A stretch of 64,000 bases of DNA, from positions 4,537,080 through 4,601,079 of the forward strand of contig NW_002060944.1 of the NCBI RefSeq assembly GCF_000150275.1, given 5' to 3'. Below are positions 37,821 to 51,000 of the stretch, one piece after another; the first letter of the stretch is position 1; the number at the start of each line of letters is the position of its first letter. This stretch comes from Trichoplax adhaerens (Eukaryota > Placozoa > Uniplacotomia > Trichoplacea > Trichoplacidae). A model generated the notes under the pieces. The model saw nothing but the letters and a program-made list of their open reading frames with translations, was not told the origin of the DNA and did no database searches. The translations under genes and the position numbers were made by a program.

Positions 37821-40800
37821 ATGCAGGAAGAAGCGAATGAAATTCTAACCGAGAAAGACAATTTCATCTCGCAATATGTACGTCTACAACTAATTTATAA
37901 AATCGGCTTCTACTACATTACTGATCGAATAGTCAGCAGTTTCTAAGCGATAAAGATGCATGAATTTGTACAGTTCACTCCAATCATGGTAGGATAGACA
38001 GTAATAGTAATACTGTAACTTAGAATCCAAATGACGATAAGATCAAATTGCAATCTTCTTGCTAGATCCAACTTTGGCAAATCTTTGCATCAGATATCCG
38101 ATTGCATTTTATATTTTACAAAGTTATCATGTATATTACGTTTAATGTCAACAGAATAGGCCACCGTAAGACAGAAAATACATATGAGATATGTAAATAG
38201 AGGATGCAAGTATCGCTATCTTTTTCTATTTCTCTTACTATACAATCATTGGTAAATTAAAAGAGATGTCGTAAATCTTTCATGGGTTAACATAGACATT
38301 GAAACATTTTGCAAACTGATCAGTTTATCTTTATTGTACTCTAGTGGTATATACTATAGCCTACTATAAATGATGTGTAAATCACTTCAAAGGACAATCT
38401 TTGTAGGACAGCCTGGCACAGGATAAAGTATTTTGATATTTTTGACCTGTCCCAATCTATGTTGACGTACAGGCATCCAATAGCGAAGAATGCGGAGTTC
38501 ACTTTCCGATATTAATACAGAAATTATTAGACCTCGGATTGACGGAAGCTATCGGTCAATTTCTAGTCGGAGATGACTATCAGGTAATTCCAATAGTATA
38601 GACGTATCTACTATCATAAACTCAATAATCTGCGACTGACTGTATAGCTATTCTTCTACCTGTGCAAATATGATTACCATAATCCGATACTTTAAACTTA
38701 GTCTAAACTTAGTCTATCAAGTATGTTCTACGAGTATAGTACTGATGCAATAGTATGCCAAACTACCAAGACTATAAGCGTATATTTTATATAGCGATTC
38801 TGTGCAGTTGTATCAAAGACTTATACTAAATAATTAAATACATGAATGCATTAATAATTCGGACAATTAGGAGCTGTTGGTTGAATGTGGCTGGGATCTA
38901 ATTATAGTTGGTTTGTCAAATATAACTCAAAGCACTACTCAATGTAGCCATGAGAGTCTGAAGATGCGATCTATTCTACTGCATAAAGTTATCGAGGTAA
39001 GCTTTAGGTATTATAAATTAAATTAGATGATAACCTAAATTCATGCATTTACTGTTAGTGAAATATTTATCTGCCAGGTAAATAGCCCGAAAGAATCGTA
39101 TTTAGCATTACTGGAAAGGTTGGAGAGTGATCTACAGCCACATCCATATAAACTTATTTTAATTGTCAAGCTTTTATCCAAAGGTATTTAAATTATATGG
39201 TGCTAATACTCAGTTAAGAATCATATTATTCCATTGCCCTATAGATAGGAAATGCATATACGAGATACTAACAAATTAATCATACTATATTTCCTACAGT
39301 TTTACGTAAAATGAAGGATAAATGTTCAAAGTTCTATCGAGCTGCTAATAATCAGCTGATCACATCATTTAAAGCAATAGATAAGCAGCATTTCGAAAAT
39401 TCTAATGAAATGGTATCGATTGGTGCGTCCTTGGTATCTGATATGCAAGATTTCGACAGTGTAGCTAGTAGTTTACAGCCTGTAGATGATATGACCAAAA
39501 CTTCTCTATTATTCGACATTACTAATGAGTTAATAAATTACACATTACCCGGGGAACAATCATTAGCTCAAGATGTTACTGATGTTGTAAGTTAAACTGT
39601 CACCTATTGTATGAGTTCTAACTATTAAAACTTTAGATGTTCTATTGAATATAACTTGCAAACTAACCGAATAAAACTGTATTCCCTAGTTTATCCGAAG
39701 AAAACAGCCAGTGTTGGCTAATGAAATAATAGATTTGTTCGTATTGTATTTCTGCTTATAATTCTTATTTGCTGTACATTTCGTGTTAATACGCTTTATT
39801 CGTAGTGTGTAGATTAACTATTCATACACCATGCTATATCTACAATACGATATAGTAGCCTTATTTCATATTTGATCTATACTCCAATGATCTCCAATAA
39901 TCATTACATCATTTTTGGGGAATGTTATAGTAAATTGTGCCTCCTTAGTTACCCATTAATGGAAGTTGATATACTCTACGAAGACAGCAAGACTTTGTAT
40001 TATGTGCTAGCTCATAAACTTATGGTCAGTCATAAATGTGTTACATTGTCAAAACATACTGTACAGTAATACTTGTATTTAACATAGCAAGTGCTTATTT
40101 TCAGGTTTCTATAACTAAAATGAATGGCGATGGAATGGATATATTGTCTCGTAAACCAAATTTTACTCAAAGCCACGATGAACAATTTGCATGTAAGATA
40201 TTGATAACATTCATTTAGTATTCTTTCAATATTTATATATTGGTTATAATACGAGATTTTAATATCTTCCAAATTTTATTTTAATAGTTGGTGATACCAT
40301 GTTATCGGAGGGATGCGCATGTTTCTCTTATCTGATTTTTGTTTGTCATATTTGTACTGACTCCATCCCATGGATTTATAGGTAGTAAACTTTGCAAAAT
40401 TGCTTTAATCTAAGTTCTGTAATAGTCATTAATATGTTTTATCTTTTACAGCTACCAATATCGCCTATATTTCAACCTCCGTCATGTTGAAGTCTTCTTG
40501 AAAAGGTTAATTTAGCTTGTCATTAATATTTGTCAGATTTGCGATAGATTGATGTATTATTGAGGTTCTAATCATAACACTTTGCATACCAGTTCGATGG
40601 CCAATGTCATAGATAAAGGATTGGTAAGTATATCCGAGTATGTTTGTATTACTAATTGTTGCAACAGTTTCATACATGTGATGAGGTTAAATTATAGCCT
40701 AATTAGCTCTAAACAGTAGTAAGGAATTTTTTAATTTTAAATTTATTAATCTTTAACCAAGGAACTGTACAAATTCCTCTTGAATAATATCCCTTCATCA

Positions 40801-42193
40801 ACTTTACCAGCTGAACTTACATCGTCACGAATCTTCAGAAATAATGCTCAGGTGTTACAAAGTTTTGATTCAATTGTATCGTATCTACTGTGAGATTAAT
40901 CATATTATAAAATTATTAGAATTTATTATCAATCATGTCCCATTATCAACAAGAAGCAATAGTAAGCAAGCTCGTATTAAATTCTTCCATATACGTATTA
41001 ATTCCGTTATGAGATAGGCAATTACTGTTAATATAATTGCTACTTCTTTAATTAAAACAGAGGAAAAAGTCTTACAATGTTTTTCAAAGCAAAATTGACA
41101 AGTGTCAAGGAAGGGGAAAATATCTATTGATAAAGTATATTTGCATGATAATCTCCGAAATCCGTTATGATATTTTTCTTTGTTATTTGCAAAATTATTT
41201 TTTGCGATATTGTAGCTAATTATAAACTTTTAATCCCTCCTTTCTTAGGTACTTACTAACACAAAACGATCATCCTGGCATTATAGAGTTGCTGACGTTG
41301 AAACTGAAAGATGGAGTTACTAGTGCACTTAATGTAACGGATTTTAAGAAATATCCAACTGTTTATTTAGAAACTGATACATAATTAATATTCACTTTGA
41401 TTACAGAAAAAGTGCTATCTCTGTTATAGGATTCAGAAGTTCGTTTTGCTGGAAAACATGAACTACTTGAAACTATTAAAGTTATCCTTCAAATTAAAGA
41501 TGACGTAGATATCGTAAATGAAGCAAATCGATTTCTGGCTGGATTAAATTTTGTTAAATTCTTATTATTACGTGATAACGTACAAGATAACAAGGTAAAC
41601 AAATGATAAAATTGTGATGATTTCCTTCTGAGTATTGTTAATAATTATCAGTGTGCCAGAAAGTTTATAATTTCTTTTTGTATTGTAAATCAATTCTCCA
41701 CCTTTACTTTATTACTAAACGCACCTTTTATATCAAATTTCTTAGACGGGGATATGGGGTGATGTTACAGATTTTAAATGTCATATATTGGAACCGCTAA
41801 GAAAAGAATTGAGGAATAGTCACACTAGGCTCGAAATAGACTTGCAATCTTTGCAAAAGAGCAAGCAAGGTTGTCTTCATTTGGATTAGATTTGAATTAA
41901 CTTTATCTTGTTTTTTGTTACAGTTTCTTAATTACGAACGTGCTATAATTTTAGGTAATTCCGACAGTATGATGATGAATAGAAATGATTTAATATCCCA
42001 TTTGCCTTTTCAAGATCAAATTCAAGTAAGTTTTTAATGCTAGTTTTTTGAATTTAAAGAATATCGATTAGACTAATTGACAGAAATATTGTAGTTTTTT
42101 AGATCTGGTATGCTTAGAATAGAACTTATGAACTCAATCCTTGCTAACGTGGAAGAAATTATAGATAATGTACTCCAAGAGAAACAATTGTGA
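37821..42193 (+). CDS. GLMN: Glomulin (RBX1-binding inhibitor of cullin-RING ligases)
   Basis: Nineteen exons: 37821-37877, 38473-38583, 38871-38996, 39078-39183, 39300-39586, 39690-39745, 39931-40024, 40105-40192, 40288-40381, 40452-40505, 40593-40623, 40762-40851, 40920-40961, 41061-41134, 41249-41333, 41430-41594, 41746-41869, 41955-42025, 42095-42193; about 617 residues (human 594). Recognised by collinear matches along the whole family: CGWDLIIVGL near the start, FNLRHVEVFLKRS in the middle, IRKKSYNVFQSKID, then FLAGLNFVKFLLLRDNVQDN, TGIWGDV and the C-terminal helix MLRIELMNSILANVEEII. The family is a HEAT-like helical cytoplasmic protein whose C-terminal part binds RBX1 and blocks E2 recruitment. 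All junctions keep phase. The junction of exons 6 and 7 is the least certain, because donor and acceptor there are weak and other sites would change about a dozen residues. Confidence 0.88.
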
Positions 42194-42384
42194 AAGTATA
42201 ATACCCGTCCAGATTGAGGAAAGCTCGCGCACTAGTTGTGCTACATGTACATTGTACACTGGCAATTAAGAGGTGGTTCAGTTGATATTTATATTTTTGT
42301 TGTAGATCTGCTGTACTGTACAGTATTGTAAATCATGTTAAAGTTTTTAGGCTTCGATCACACAAGATTTATTTATATAATTGT

Positions 42385-42390
42385 AATAAA
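42385..42390 (+). terminator. Polyadenylation signal candidate of GLMN
   Basis: AATAAA about 190 nt past the GLMN stop, the first canonical hexamer on that strand. The tail-to-tail CX9C gene ends at 42857, so about 660 nt separate the two stops. Confidence 0.4.
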
Positions 42391-42856
42391 TGCCCTTGAA
42401 GGATTAGAATTTTTTTGTAGAAAGTTTCTACATCTTTTATTCTTTTCAAATTTAAAATAGCAGGAACAACATATAAAACATACCCTAACGTGTTTGTACA
42501 AGTTTTGTTAATGTGACCTAGAGTTCAAATGAAATAGCTAAGCGCATGTAATCACGTTAAAAGGCAAGAAGACGTCAAATTTGCGATATTTAGTAATTGC
42601 TATTCTTTGGCTAATATGGACGATTAGCTTCTCTCGATGTAACTGCAGATACAGTACACTACTGTATTAGCATTCATCGACATCAGTTTCATGCCACTGT
42701 ATTGAAATCAATTATTCCCTAGCACTTTCAATAGTGCAACTATTGTCCTATAAAAATGTTTTTTAAGGATATATTAGTAGTAGTTGGCAATTATAGTTGT
42801 AATTTTATGGTAATTCTATTATTATTATTACTTCTTTTACGACTCTCCGTTTATGC

Positions 42857-44333
42857 TCACTGAATCTTAGCCTTACCTTCAGCCGTAGCTTTTTCTAAAA
42901 TATCTTTAGCACATTTAGCAAAGGCACGCAGCTCTTTATTGCAAGCATACGGATTTGTTGGATTGTCGCGTAAGCAGAGGTTATACCCTGCAGAGCATTC
43001 ACGTTTGATTGTAACGATAATGGGGCTGCATACATGTATTAATAACAGGATCGATTTAGTGAACGTTATAATCGCTCATCGTACAAATTGTACAGTATTA
43101 CACATTATATTAAATATAGTTAAGGTAAAACGAGCGTCTTATCAAACCCCGTTTAAAGCTACAATATTGTTGTACGATTGCATAGTTCCTTTGAGTCGGT
43201 TTTAGCTTTACCTTTCAGCGGTACACTTGTTCAGATTAAATTTATGTTCCTTGCATTCTTTATACCAAGTTCTCCTATTCTTTGATACGCAATCAGCATA
43301 AGCTTCTACCTCGCTCATACAACCCTGGGCAGCGAAGTTTATAGCTTCCTCACTGAAATTGAATATGTTTAACATTAAATAGATTGAATGCTTCCCATAG
43401 CAGATTACACGTAGAGAATAAAGAACAAGGTTAACTGTAAGGGATTAACATAAAGTACGTTATCCTATCAAATTCAGTTTATTTTTATTAATCATACAGT
43501 ATATACAGTATAATGTTAGCTTATTTTAATTAATCATACAGTATAATGTCAGCTTATTTTAATGAATCATACAGTATAATGTCAGATTACACAATTACAC
43601 TCTTAACATGTAGAAACACTAACTATCGTCTTTAAATACTATATCATTTTGGTAAGTAACAGATAGGTAGCGTTGCTTTAAGCTATCTTTGATGCGTTAC
43701 GAGTTGGAGAATGAAGCGTAGAGCTCCATTTGTCCATTTAAGTTACTTCCTACTTCCTAGAGAAGTCACCATTGCACATCGCATGGTATTCTTCTATCCT
43801 AGAAATGTATACGCGTATTGAATACCATAGACTAGCGCCTATCGGATAAATTCTGCTCTTGTTTAGTACTACAGTATGGGACTACTCACATTACCATTGG
43901 TGAAATGCTGACACTGTGATTAACCATACGCTAAGTCATTGGATTGTAGAACTGTAAGTTGATTGTGTTATTGAATGGTCGGTCTATCACTTGCTCGACT
44001 GGAAGCTGTAGAACAAGCTTGTTTAGATAATGAATAGGACGAAAAATGGTAGCGTTGCTTTCGATTGTGCATCAGCTATTTGACTGTTAATAATAATATT
44101 GAGACCGCTACGATAGTAGCATGGGAAATGAGGAAATCCAGCACATACGTGAGTATCCTTTCTGGATCAATATGAATTTTAGAAGCAAAATCTCCAGCAG
44201 TGAACATTCTAATATTGTCTAATATGATATTAATTTATAGTCCATGTTGTACAGTGAAATTGTAGTAAACAGACATTGATCCATTTCGGTACAATAAAAC
44301 TTACAGTGGAACTGCTGTCTCGTCGTCAGCCAT
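42857..44333 (-). CDS. CX9C (CHCH-type) protein, probably mitochondrial
   Basis: Three exons: 44305-44333, 43212-43352, 42857-43025; 112 residues. Exon 2 encodes a textbook twin CX9C motif: C-x9-C, 11 residues, C-x9-C (containing CMSEVEAYADC and CKEHKFNLNKC). Exon 3 adds four more cysteines, C-x6-C-x10-C-x9-C, including a CNKELRAFAKC helix, so a second hairpin is likely. Twin CX9C proteins are imported into the mitochondrial intermembrane space by the Mia40 disulfide relay and serve respiratory-chain assembly or structure; that role is inferred here. I cannot assign it to one family; an NDUFA8-like two-CHCH protein or a CMC/COX assembly factor are options. The exon 3 acceptor was chosen because the nearer AG gives an immediate stop. 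Its start faces ATP13A1 across a shared upstream region. Confidence 0.78.
43470..43586. repeat. Short tandem repeat in the CX9C gene intron
   Basis: About three imperfect copies of a 35-45 nt unit containing AATCATACAGTATAATGTCAG and TTATTTTAAT, inside intron 1 of the minus-strand CX9C gene. It contains the window-wide ACAGTA motif. Confidence 0.75.
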
Positions 44334-44458
44334 GATTATTCAACCTCTTCTTTTCAATGCAGCAAGACAGTAAAATGAAGGCGTTCGGTCCGATTAACGT
44401 ACGGCTGCAGGACTTTGGGCTAGCGCCGCCGTCCAGTACCGTGCAGTACGTCACTGAG

Positions 44459-44490
44459 CTTTACAGTGTACAGTACTTTACACTGTAAAG
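44459..44490. repeat. Perfect inverted repeat, 11-bp arms, 10-nt spacer
   Basis: CTTTACAGTGT at 44459-44469 is exactly complementary in reverse to ACACTGTAAAG at 44480-44490, with spacer ACAGTACTTT. It lies about 130 nt upstream of the CX9C gene start. It could bind a dimeric protein or simply belong to the TACAGTA motif family. Confidence 0.85.
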
Positions 44491-44683
44491 GAGTGAGCAG
44501 TGTAAAAGTCTCCTACAGCTAGTATTTATACCGCTCAGTATGAGAGCTGTATTCCCTCTTCAGCTAGTACCCAATTCATTGGACTACAGTACAGTGCAGT
44601 CTCCAAGGCTACTGTAGCTAGTATACTGTAGCCTTGACCAGAAGCCCCTGTGTGAAGATGCTGCTGCAAACTGATGTGTAACA

Positions 44684-44982
44684 CGTGTTTCCTTCAGTCA
44701 ACCAGTGGCCAGTGGTCAGTCACTGGTCAGGGACGGCTGCAGCCGGGCTTGGACGCATAGACGACGGGACAGTCCTTCCAATTGCGTGTTTCCTTCAGTC
44801 AACCACTAGTGGTCAGCGGTCAGGGACTGCTGAAGCCGGCCTTGGACGCATAGACGACGGGACAGTCCTGCCAATTGCGTGTTTCCTTCAGTCAACCAGT
44901 TACTAGTGGTCACTGGTCACTGGTCAGGCACTGCTGAAGCCGGGCTTGGACGCATAGACGACGGGACAGTCCTGCCAATTGC
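44684..44982. repeat. Three-copy GC-richer tandem repeat upstream of ATP13A1
   Basis: Units begin near 44684, 44785 and 44879 (about 101, 94 and 104 nt). Each starts CGTGTTTCCTTCAGTCAACC, has a variable ACTGGTCA-type middle, then a near-identical block with TTGGACGCATAGACGACGGG and ACAGTCCT.CCAATTG. The open frame across it is a repeat effect. The last copy ends about 110 nt before the ATP13A1 start. Confidence 0.92.
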
Positions 44983-45090
44983 GAGTGCAAGGCATCGGTA
45001 TCATCACTCCGATGCAGTACAAATAAGGACAGTATTGATCACTGACTATTGAATGAGCCTATCAGTTGAATCCGTTGTCAGTCATTCAAC

Positions 45091-48000
45091 ATGGCTTCCA
45101 AGGCTAGTGAAATGCCAGTCAGTGATGATATCCAATATATTCGCTTATATATACCACGACAAGTCTATTTACATGGTTATGTGGCTCCTTTTTTAATATT
45201 CTACATGATCTGGCTTTATGTCTGGCTGGTAATGTATGGCGTTCAAGAGTATTTTGAAGCTGGATTGATAGCTGTTGCCGGAATTGGCATTTTGCAAATT
45301 TTAACTTGCTTGTCTTGTTTTTGGTCAGTCCATGTTCGATGTGCCCTCACCTGTAAATCGGTAACCATTCTATTTTCCAACTAGATGGAATGGATAAGTT
45401 AGTTCAGTAATGCATTTCTTACGGTAGAATCTGCAGCCCTGCTAAAATAAATTCTTTCAGTCATATTGTAATATCTACGCGTGCTATCGATCCAAGCAGT
45501 TGATTTACTGTATTCGTATTATATTGTACATTATAATTAATGATTCAAGTGAAAGTAGTAAAAATCATATATTGTGTCTTAATAATTTACACTTACTCTA
45601 CGTCAGCTACGTATACGTGTTTATAATATCAACAGTATGTGATGGTAATAACAGTTGTTAAGCCTAGCTTAAAGTACAGTAGGACTAACATTTTGTATGT
45701 AGCGAGATGATGTGTAGAGTTTTTCAAGCTAATGATGATACATACAGTCTTGATCCATCCCAGACAGCCTCTGATTTACATATACATACTGTATATTGAA
45801 AGGTATTGGATGTCCATCAAGCAACTGTCGCTAAAGTGGTTCCAACTCCGAATAATGGTTATCCAGAAATTGTCAAAATACATCATGATAAGGTAGAAAG
45901 AGATCTTCAATTGCTGAATAAATAGGCATCTGATTATTTTAAGTCATCTTATTTTCTTAGTATAAAAAAATTGGATAGTAACATCAAAGTATTGGTAGGC
46001 TCCTATTTTAAATTGATCTTGCATCTGACACATTGGCATATGACGCAAGCATCCTTCAGTGCTCGACATTGCACATTTTACTATCAATAAATACCTTAGT
46101 GTAAACTTCAGTACGCGTACAGTACGAGTATGGCTGATAACAAGAATAATAAACATTACTATCAAGTCATAACGATTTAAAAGGACATCGATTGCAATTG
46201 GAACTTAATAATTATATAATTTATATAATTTATTTAATGGGATTTCAAAGTCAATGATTATCAGCTATACTTTGTTAAGCGTTGTAGATTTTAAAATCCG
46301 TACTAGCCAGCTTTTGCGGATTTAATTTAGCTCTGAGTTTGCTTGTGCAATTTCACAACATCGGCGATTAAATAAACTATATTACTTTTTTATAGGATGA
46401 AGATTCCAATCGTTCCATAATATGGTTCTCTTTTCAAAAGACCAAATATTTATACGATGCTGAGGAAAAGAAACAGTTTCATAGTGTTCCCTTTCCTGTA
46501 GATCGTAAAATGCACTTCTATAAGAATTGGAAAGGCTTCAATGAAGTCCATGAAATTGAACATACTAATCGGATATTTGGAGACAACAAGTTAGTATTTA
46601 CGCACTAAATTATTCATTTTTGTAACTTAGAGTAAATATTTCAACAGTTTTATCATGTTTTGTTTACTATGCTGATGCGATATAAACTATAGTTTATACT
46701 TTTCCTTGTTACTATGTTATTTTCATATAAACTAGCCTAGAATTGATCCAACAATTGCAAAATGGAATGATTTGTTTTAAATAATTACAATCTGACCGAT
46801 ATATAATCAACGAAATATTTTACTATATAGGCTAGAGTTGATAGTACCAGAATTTTCGGAATTATTTAAAGAACGAGCAACTGCGCCGTTTTTTGTCTTT
46901 CAAGTATTTTGCGTTGCTCTCTGGTGCCTAGATGAATATTGGTATTACAGTATATTTACCTTGGCTATGCTTGTTATGTTTGAGGCTACCCTTGTGCAGC
47001 AGGTAACGACATCATCCAACTATTCGTCCATTGTTATCATCAATTTATGATGTATATCCTACAGTATATATACAAGTATTAATATAATGTGCTATTTTTT
47101 ATCTAGCAATTACGGAATCTTCGTGAAATTCGTAATATGGGATCAAAGCCTTACATGATTAATGTATTTCGTCAACGCAAGTGGCGATTAATATCAAGCA
47201 GTGAATTAGTGCCTGGAGATATATGTTCAATTGGTAGCGTTAAAATTATTACCTTGGACGTTAACTCCAATAATAATTTGATATTAGTATACCGACTGTA
47301 CTGTTAGGTAATTAATTTAAGGTACTATTATATCGTTTATTCATAGTGCGCTATAGCGATGATCGTACAATTCCTTGTGATATGCTACTACTGCGTGGAC
47401 CTTGCATCGTTGATGAAGCTATGCTTACTGGTGAATCTGTGCCCCAAATGAAGGTAAACTTTTTTCCTTCTCGGTATACAAATCAAGTACTTTTACATTA
47501 CTTTTGTAATACCAGTATAAGTACAGTTTCGAATTAACTGTGTTTATCTACGAAAACTGAAATTGTTAATTTCTTATTTTTTTAATGCACTATGTTGCAC
47601 TAGAATTGAGTCCTATCAACGCTATCGTATCGTATTCGATCCTTAATTTCTACTTCTACTGCTCACTATATTTGATCTTTATAGGAACCTGTAGAAGATA
47701 TTGAAGATTCGATATATCTTGATCCTACTCAACATAGTAAATTACATATTTTATTTGGAGGGACGAAAGTAGTACAACATACGCCACCTCCTAAAAATAG
47801 CAATGGAATACGATCTAGCGACAACGGCTGCATCGCCTACGTATTGCGCACTGGATTTCATACATCCCAGGTACCAGATAATATTCGAGTAATATGTATT
47901 CTGCAGTAGAATGACAGTGATTTATATGCTTTATTATTAATCTACTTCTATTTGATGTAATCGTATAGGGAAAACTACTGCGTACTATCTTGTATGGTGT

Positions 48001-51000
48001 GAAACGAGTGACTGCCAATAACTTAGAAACGTTCTGCTTCATTCTTTTCTTATTAATTTTTGCTATTGCTGCGGCTGCGTACGTTTGGATTAAAGGTAAA
48101 ATTACATATAGCTATCTCAGTATACATCGATTGTAGGATATCCTATCCGACTTATCAAACATTATTGAGGGTGTAAAATTTTATAAATAGGAACAGAAGA
48201 TCCTTCTCGTAACAGATATAAGCTTTTCCTGGAGTGTACGTTTATATTAACTTCTGTTGTACCGCCCGAATTACCAATAGAACTATCTCTTGCCGTTAAC
48301 AGCTCTTTAATGTCACTTATTAAGCTTGGTAAGACAAGGATAACTACAATTCTAAACTGATACTATTAAATCTGATTTGAATATAGAAACCGGTCTTTGC
48401 ATGTTTTTTTATTTGTCTTAGATGCTAATACTGATTATCTGCTTCCACAGGTATTTATTGCACTGAACCTTTCAGAATACCTTTTGCTGGAAAAATTGAT
48501 GTCTGTTGTTTTGATAAAACTGGTACCTTAACAAGTGATAATTTGATTGTGACTGGCATCGCAGGCTTAAAGGAAGGTTGCAAATTGACAGAAATTTCGG
48601 AAGCTCCAATGGAAACTTTACGAATCCTTGGCACATGTCATTCTTTGGCAAAGCTTGACGAAACCTTTGTAGGTGATCCATTAGAGAAAGCAGCGTTGAA
48701 AGCTATTGACTGGTCATTTACTAAAGGTTAATTATAACATATTTTAATGCCAAAAATTTGATACCGAGTTAATAAACTATAAGTTTCTTATTAGATAATT
48801 TCTTTTATTAATAAACTAAATTAGATGATGTCGCCATTCCGAGGAAAGGATTTCGCCAAACATTACGTATTGTTCATAGATTTCATTTCTCTAGTGTTTT
48901 AAAGAGGATGTCAGTAATTTGTTCAATGCAAACTCCACAATCCAGTATTAGTAATTACATTGTAACAACTAAAGGAGCACCGGAAATCTTAAAAAGAATG
49001 GTACGATTTATTGCATTAAAAGTATTGATTATAAGTTCGCGGATTTATGACATTTAATCCGAAATTGATTTATTTTTGTAATAAAGTTTAAAGAAGTCCC
49101 TAAAGATTACGATTCAGTACATGAAGAAATGGCCAGAAAAGGTGCTCGCATCTTAGCCTTAGGTTATAAAGAAATAGGCGAACTTACCAGCGTGCAATTG
49201 CGTGAGATGACTAGAGAACAAGCCGAAAACGAATTAATATTTGCAGGATTTGTAGTCATATCTTGTCCATTAAAATATGATTCAAAAGCCGTCATTAAAG
49301 ATTTAAAGCACTCAAGTCACCATGTATGATAAAAAATTCTTTTGTTAACAGTACGCGTATAAGGTAGATTCTTTTGCATTCATTTGAATAAAACCTTTTG
49401 TATTCGTTCACTTTCAGCTAATTATGATCACTGGCGATAGTGCTTTGACCGCCTGCCATGTCGCTAAAGAATTAGAAATTGTGACAAAACCTACTCTTAT
49501 TTTGAAGAAAACAAACAACGGTAACTCCAGCTATCTATTAATCATGTAACATCCGGGATTACTGCTATCCTCATTTATTAGATATTAATCAAATTTTATG
49601 ATGATAGATGATTGGTTGTGGCAATCAATCGATAGAACAATTAATCTGCCTCTAATGGAAGTAGAAAAGAGGAACGAATTTGTATCGAAATACTGTTTAT
49701 GTGTTACTGGAGAGGTAAGTTAAATTTAGTTTTAATTTATGTTACGATTATATTTCTGTTGAATGCAATTGTCAAGATATAAAATTATTTATATATGTTT
49801 ATTACAAATAAAATGCAGGGATTACCTGAAATTATTGCTACTAAAACTAGTAAGGGTAAGAGAACCCTATTTGAAACATTATTACCGTTTATACAAGTCT
49901 TCGCACGAATGGCTCCGAAACAAAAAGAAATTGTCATTACAACATTAAGAGAACGAGGCTTTATTACCTTAATGTGTGGAGATGGTACAAACGATGTAGG
50001 AGCGTTAAAACATGCTAATGTCGGTTAGTCATATAACGATTATTAAATCAATCTTTTTATATTATACTAGTATCTGAAAATTGTCGTATAAATTAATGCA
50101 TTCTTTCGTGGTTCACTGTAGGTGTTGCATTATTAACTCATGCTCCTCAACCAAAAGCTGCAACTAAGTTCGAGCTGTCAGGGAAAGATTTACCGGTAAG
50201 AAGCAAATACTTAGTTACACGAAGTTAATTAACTTTGATTACAGTTTGGATTTGTATTGAAATAGTTATAATATTGTTATTTGATAGATCGACAATGGCG
50301 ATACTGATGAACTTAAGAAATCTCCACCATCCAATAAAAAATCTTTAATTGACAAAAGAACTAAAAGGCCCATTGAGCAATCAAAATCAAAAAATGACAA
50401 GCACAGTTCCGTTGAGGTAACTGGCTTATTAAGAAGCTTCTTATAATGTGTCATATGCTCAAATATTTAATTAATAGATTCAATATTATTTTAGAAATCG
50501 GTTGCAAAGCTGTTAAAAGACATTGACGAAGGAGATCAACCATCTGTTGTCAAACTTGGTGATGCATCTATTGCTTCCCCTTTCACATTCAAATTCTCAT
50601 CTACTATCTGTAGTAAGAAATAATGTTTGCCTATATATATGATGAATGATTTATTAAATGCTTAATTGTAAGAATTACTAAATAGATTTTCTCATTTTCA
50701 CCCTTACAGCTACTCATATTATTCGCCAAGGTCGTTGTACCTTGGTGACAACGTTGCAAATGTTCAAGATTTTGGCTCTTAATGCGCTTGTTCTTGCTTA
50801 CAGCCAAAGTGTTTTATATCTAGATGGAATTAAATTTAGTGACAGGTGCTTACCGGGATCTGAAATATTTCCATTTCTAATAATGAATATAGATATCCTT
50901 ATAGCTTATAAACTGTGTAAAATATTGAAATTAAGACCTATTACCCATCGGTTATTCTTGTAGTCAAGCGACTTTGCAGGGTGTTTTGCTTGCTGGGTGT

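Larger units (their letters stand above)
44334..45090. promoter_or_regulatory. Shared upstream region of the divergent CX9C gene and ATP13A1
   Basis: 757 nt separate two start codons pointing away from each other, so this interval must hold both promoters. It is richer in GC than the rest of the window and contains an inverted repeat, TACAGTA motifs and a three-copy GC-richer repeat. No TATA box is evident, fitting housekeeping promoters. Confidence 0.55.

Noticed and set aside
44685-44906. 73-codon plus-strand open frame upstream of ATP13A1
   Set aside because: It is the translation of the three-copy GC-richer repeat and ends within it; repeated protein units mirror DNA units.
50266-50454. 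Minus-strand frame within ATP13A1
   Set aside because: Shadow of exon 17 and flanking intron; the plus-strand exon is in phase with the gene.
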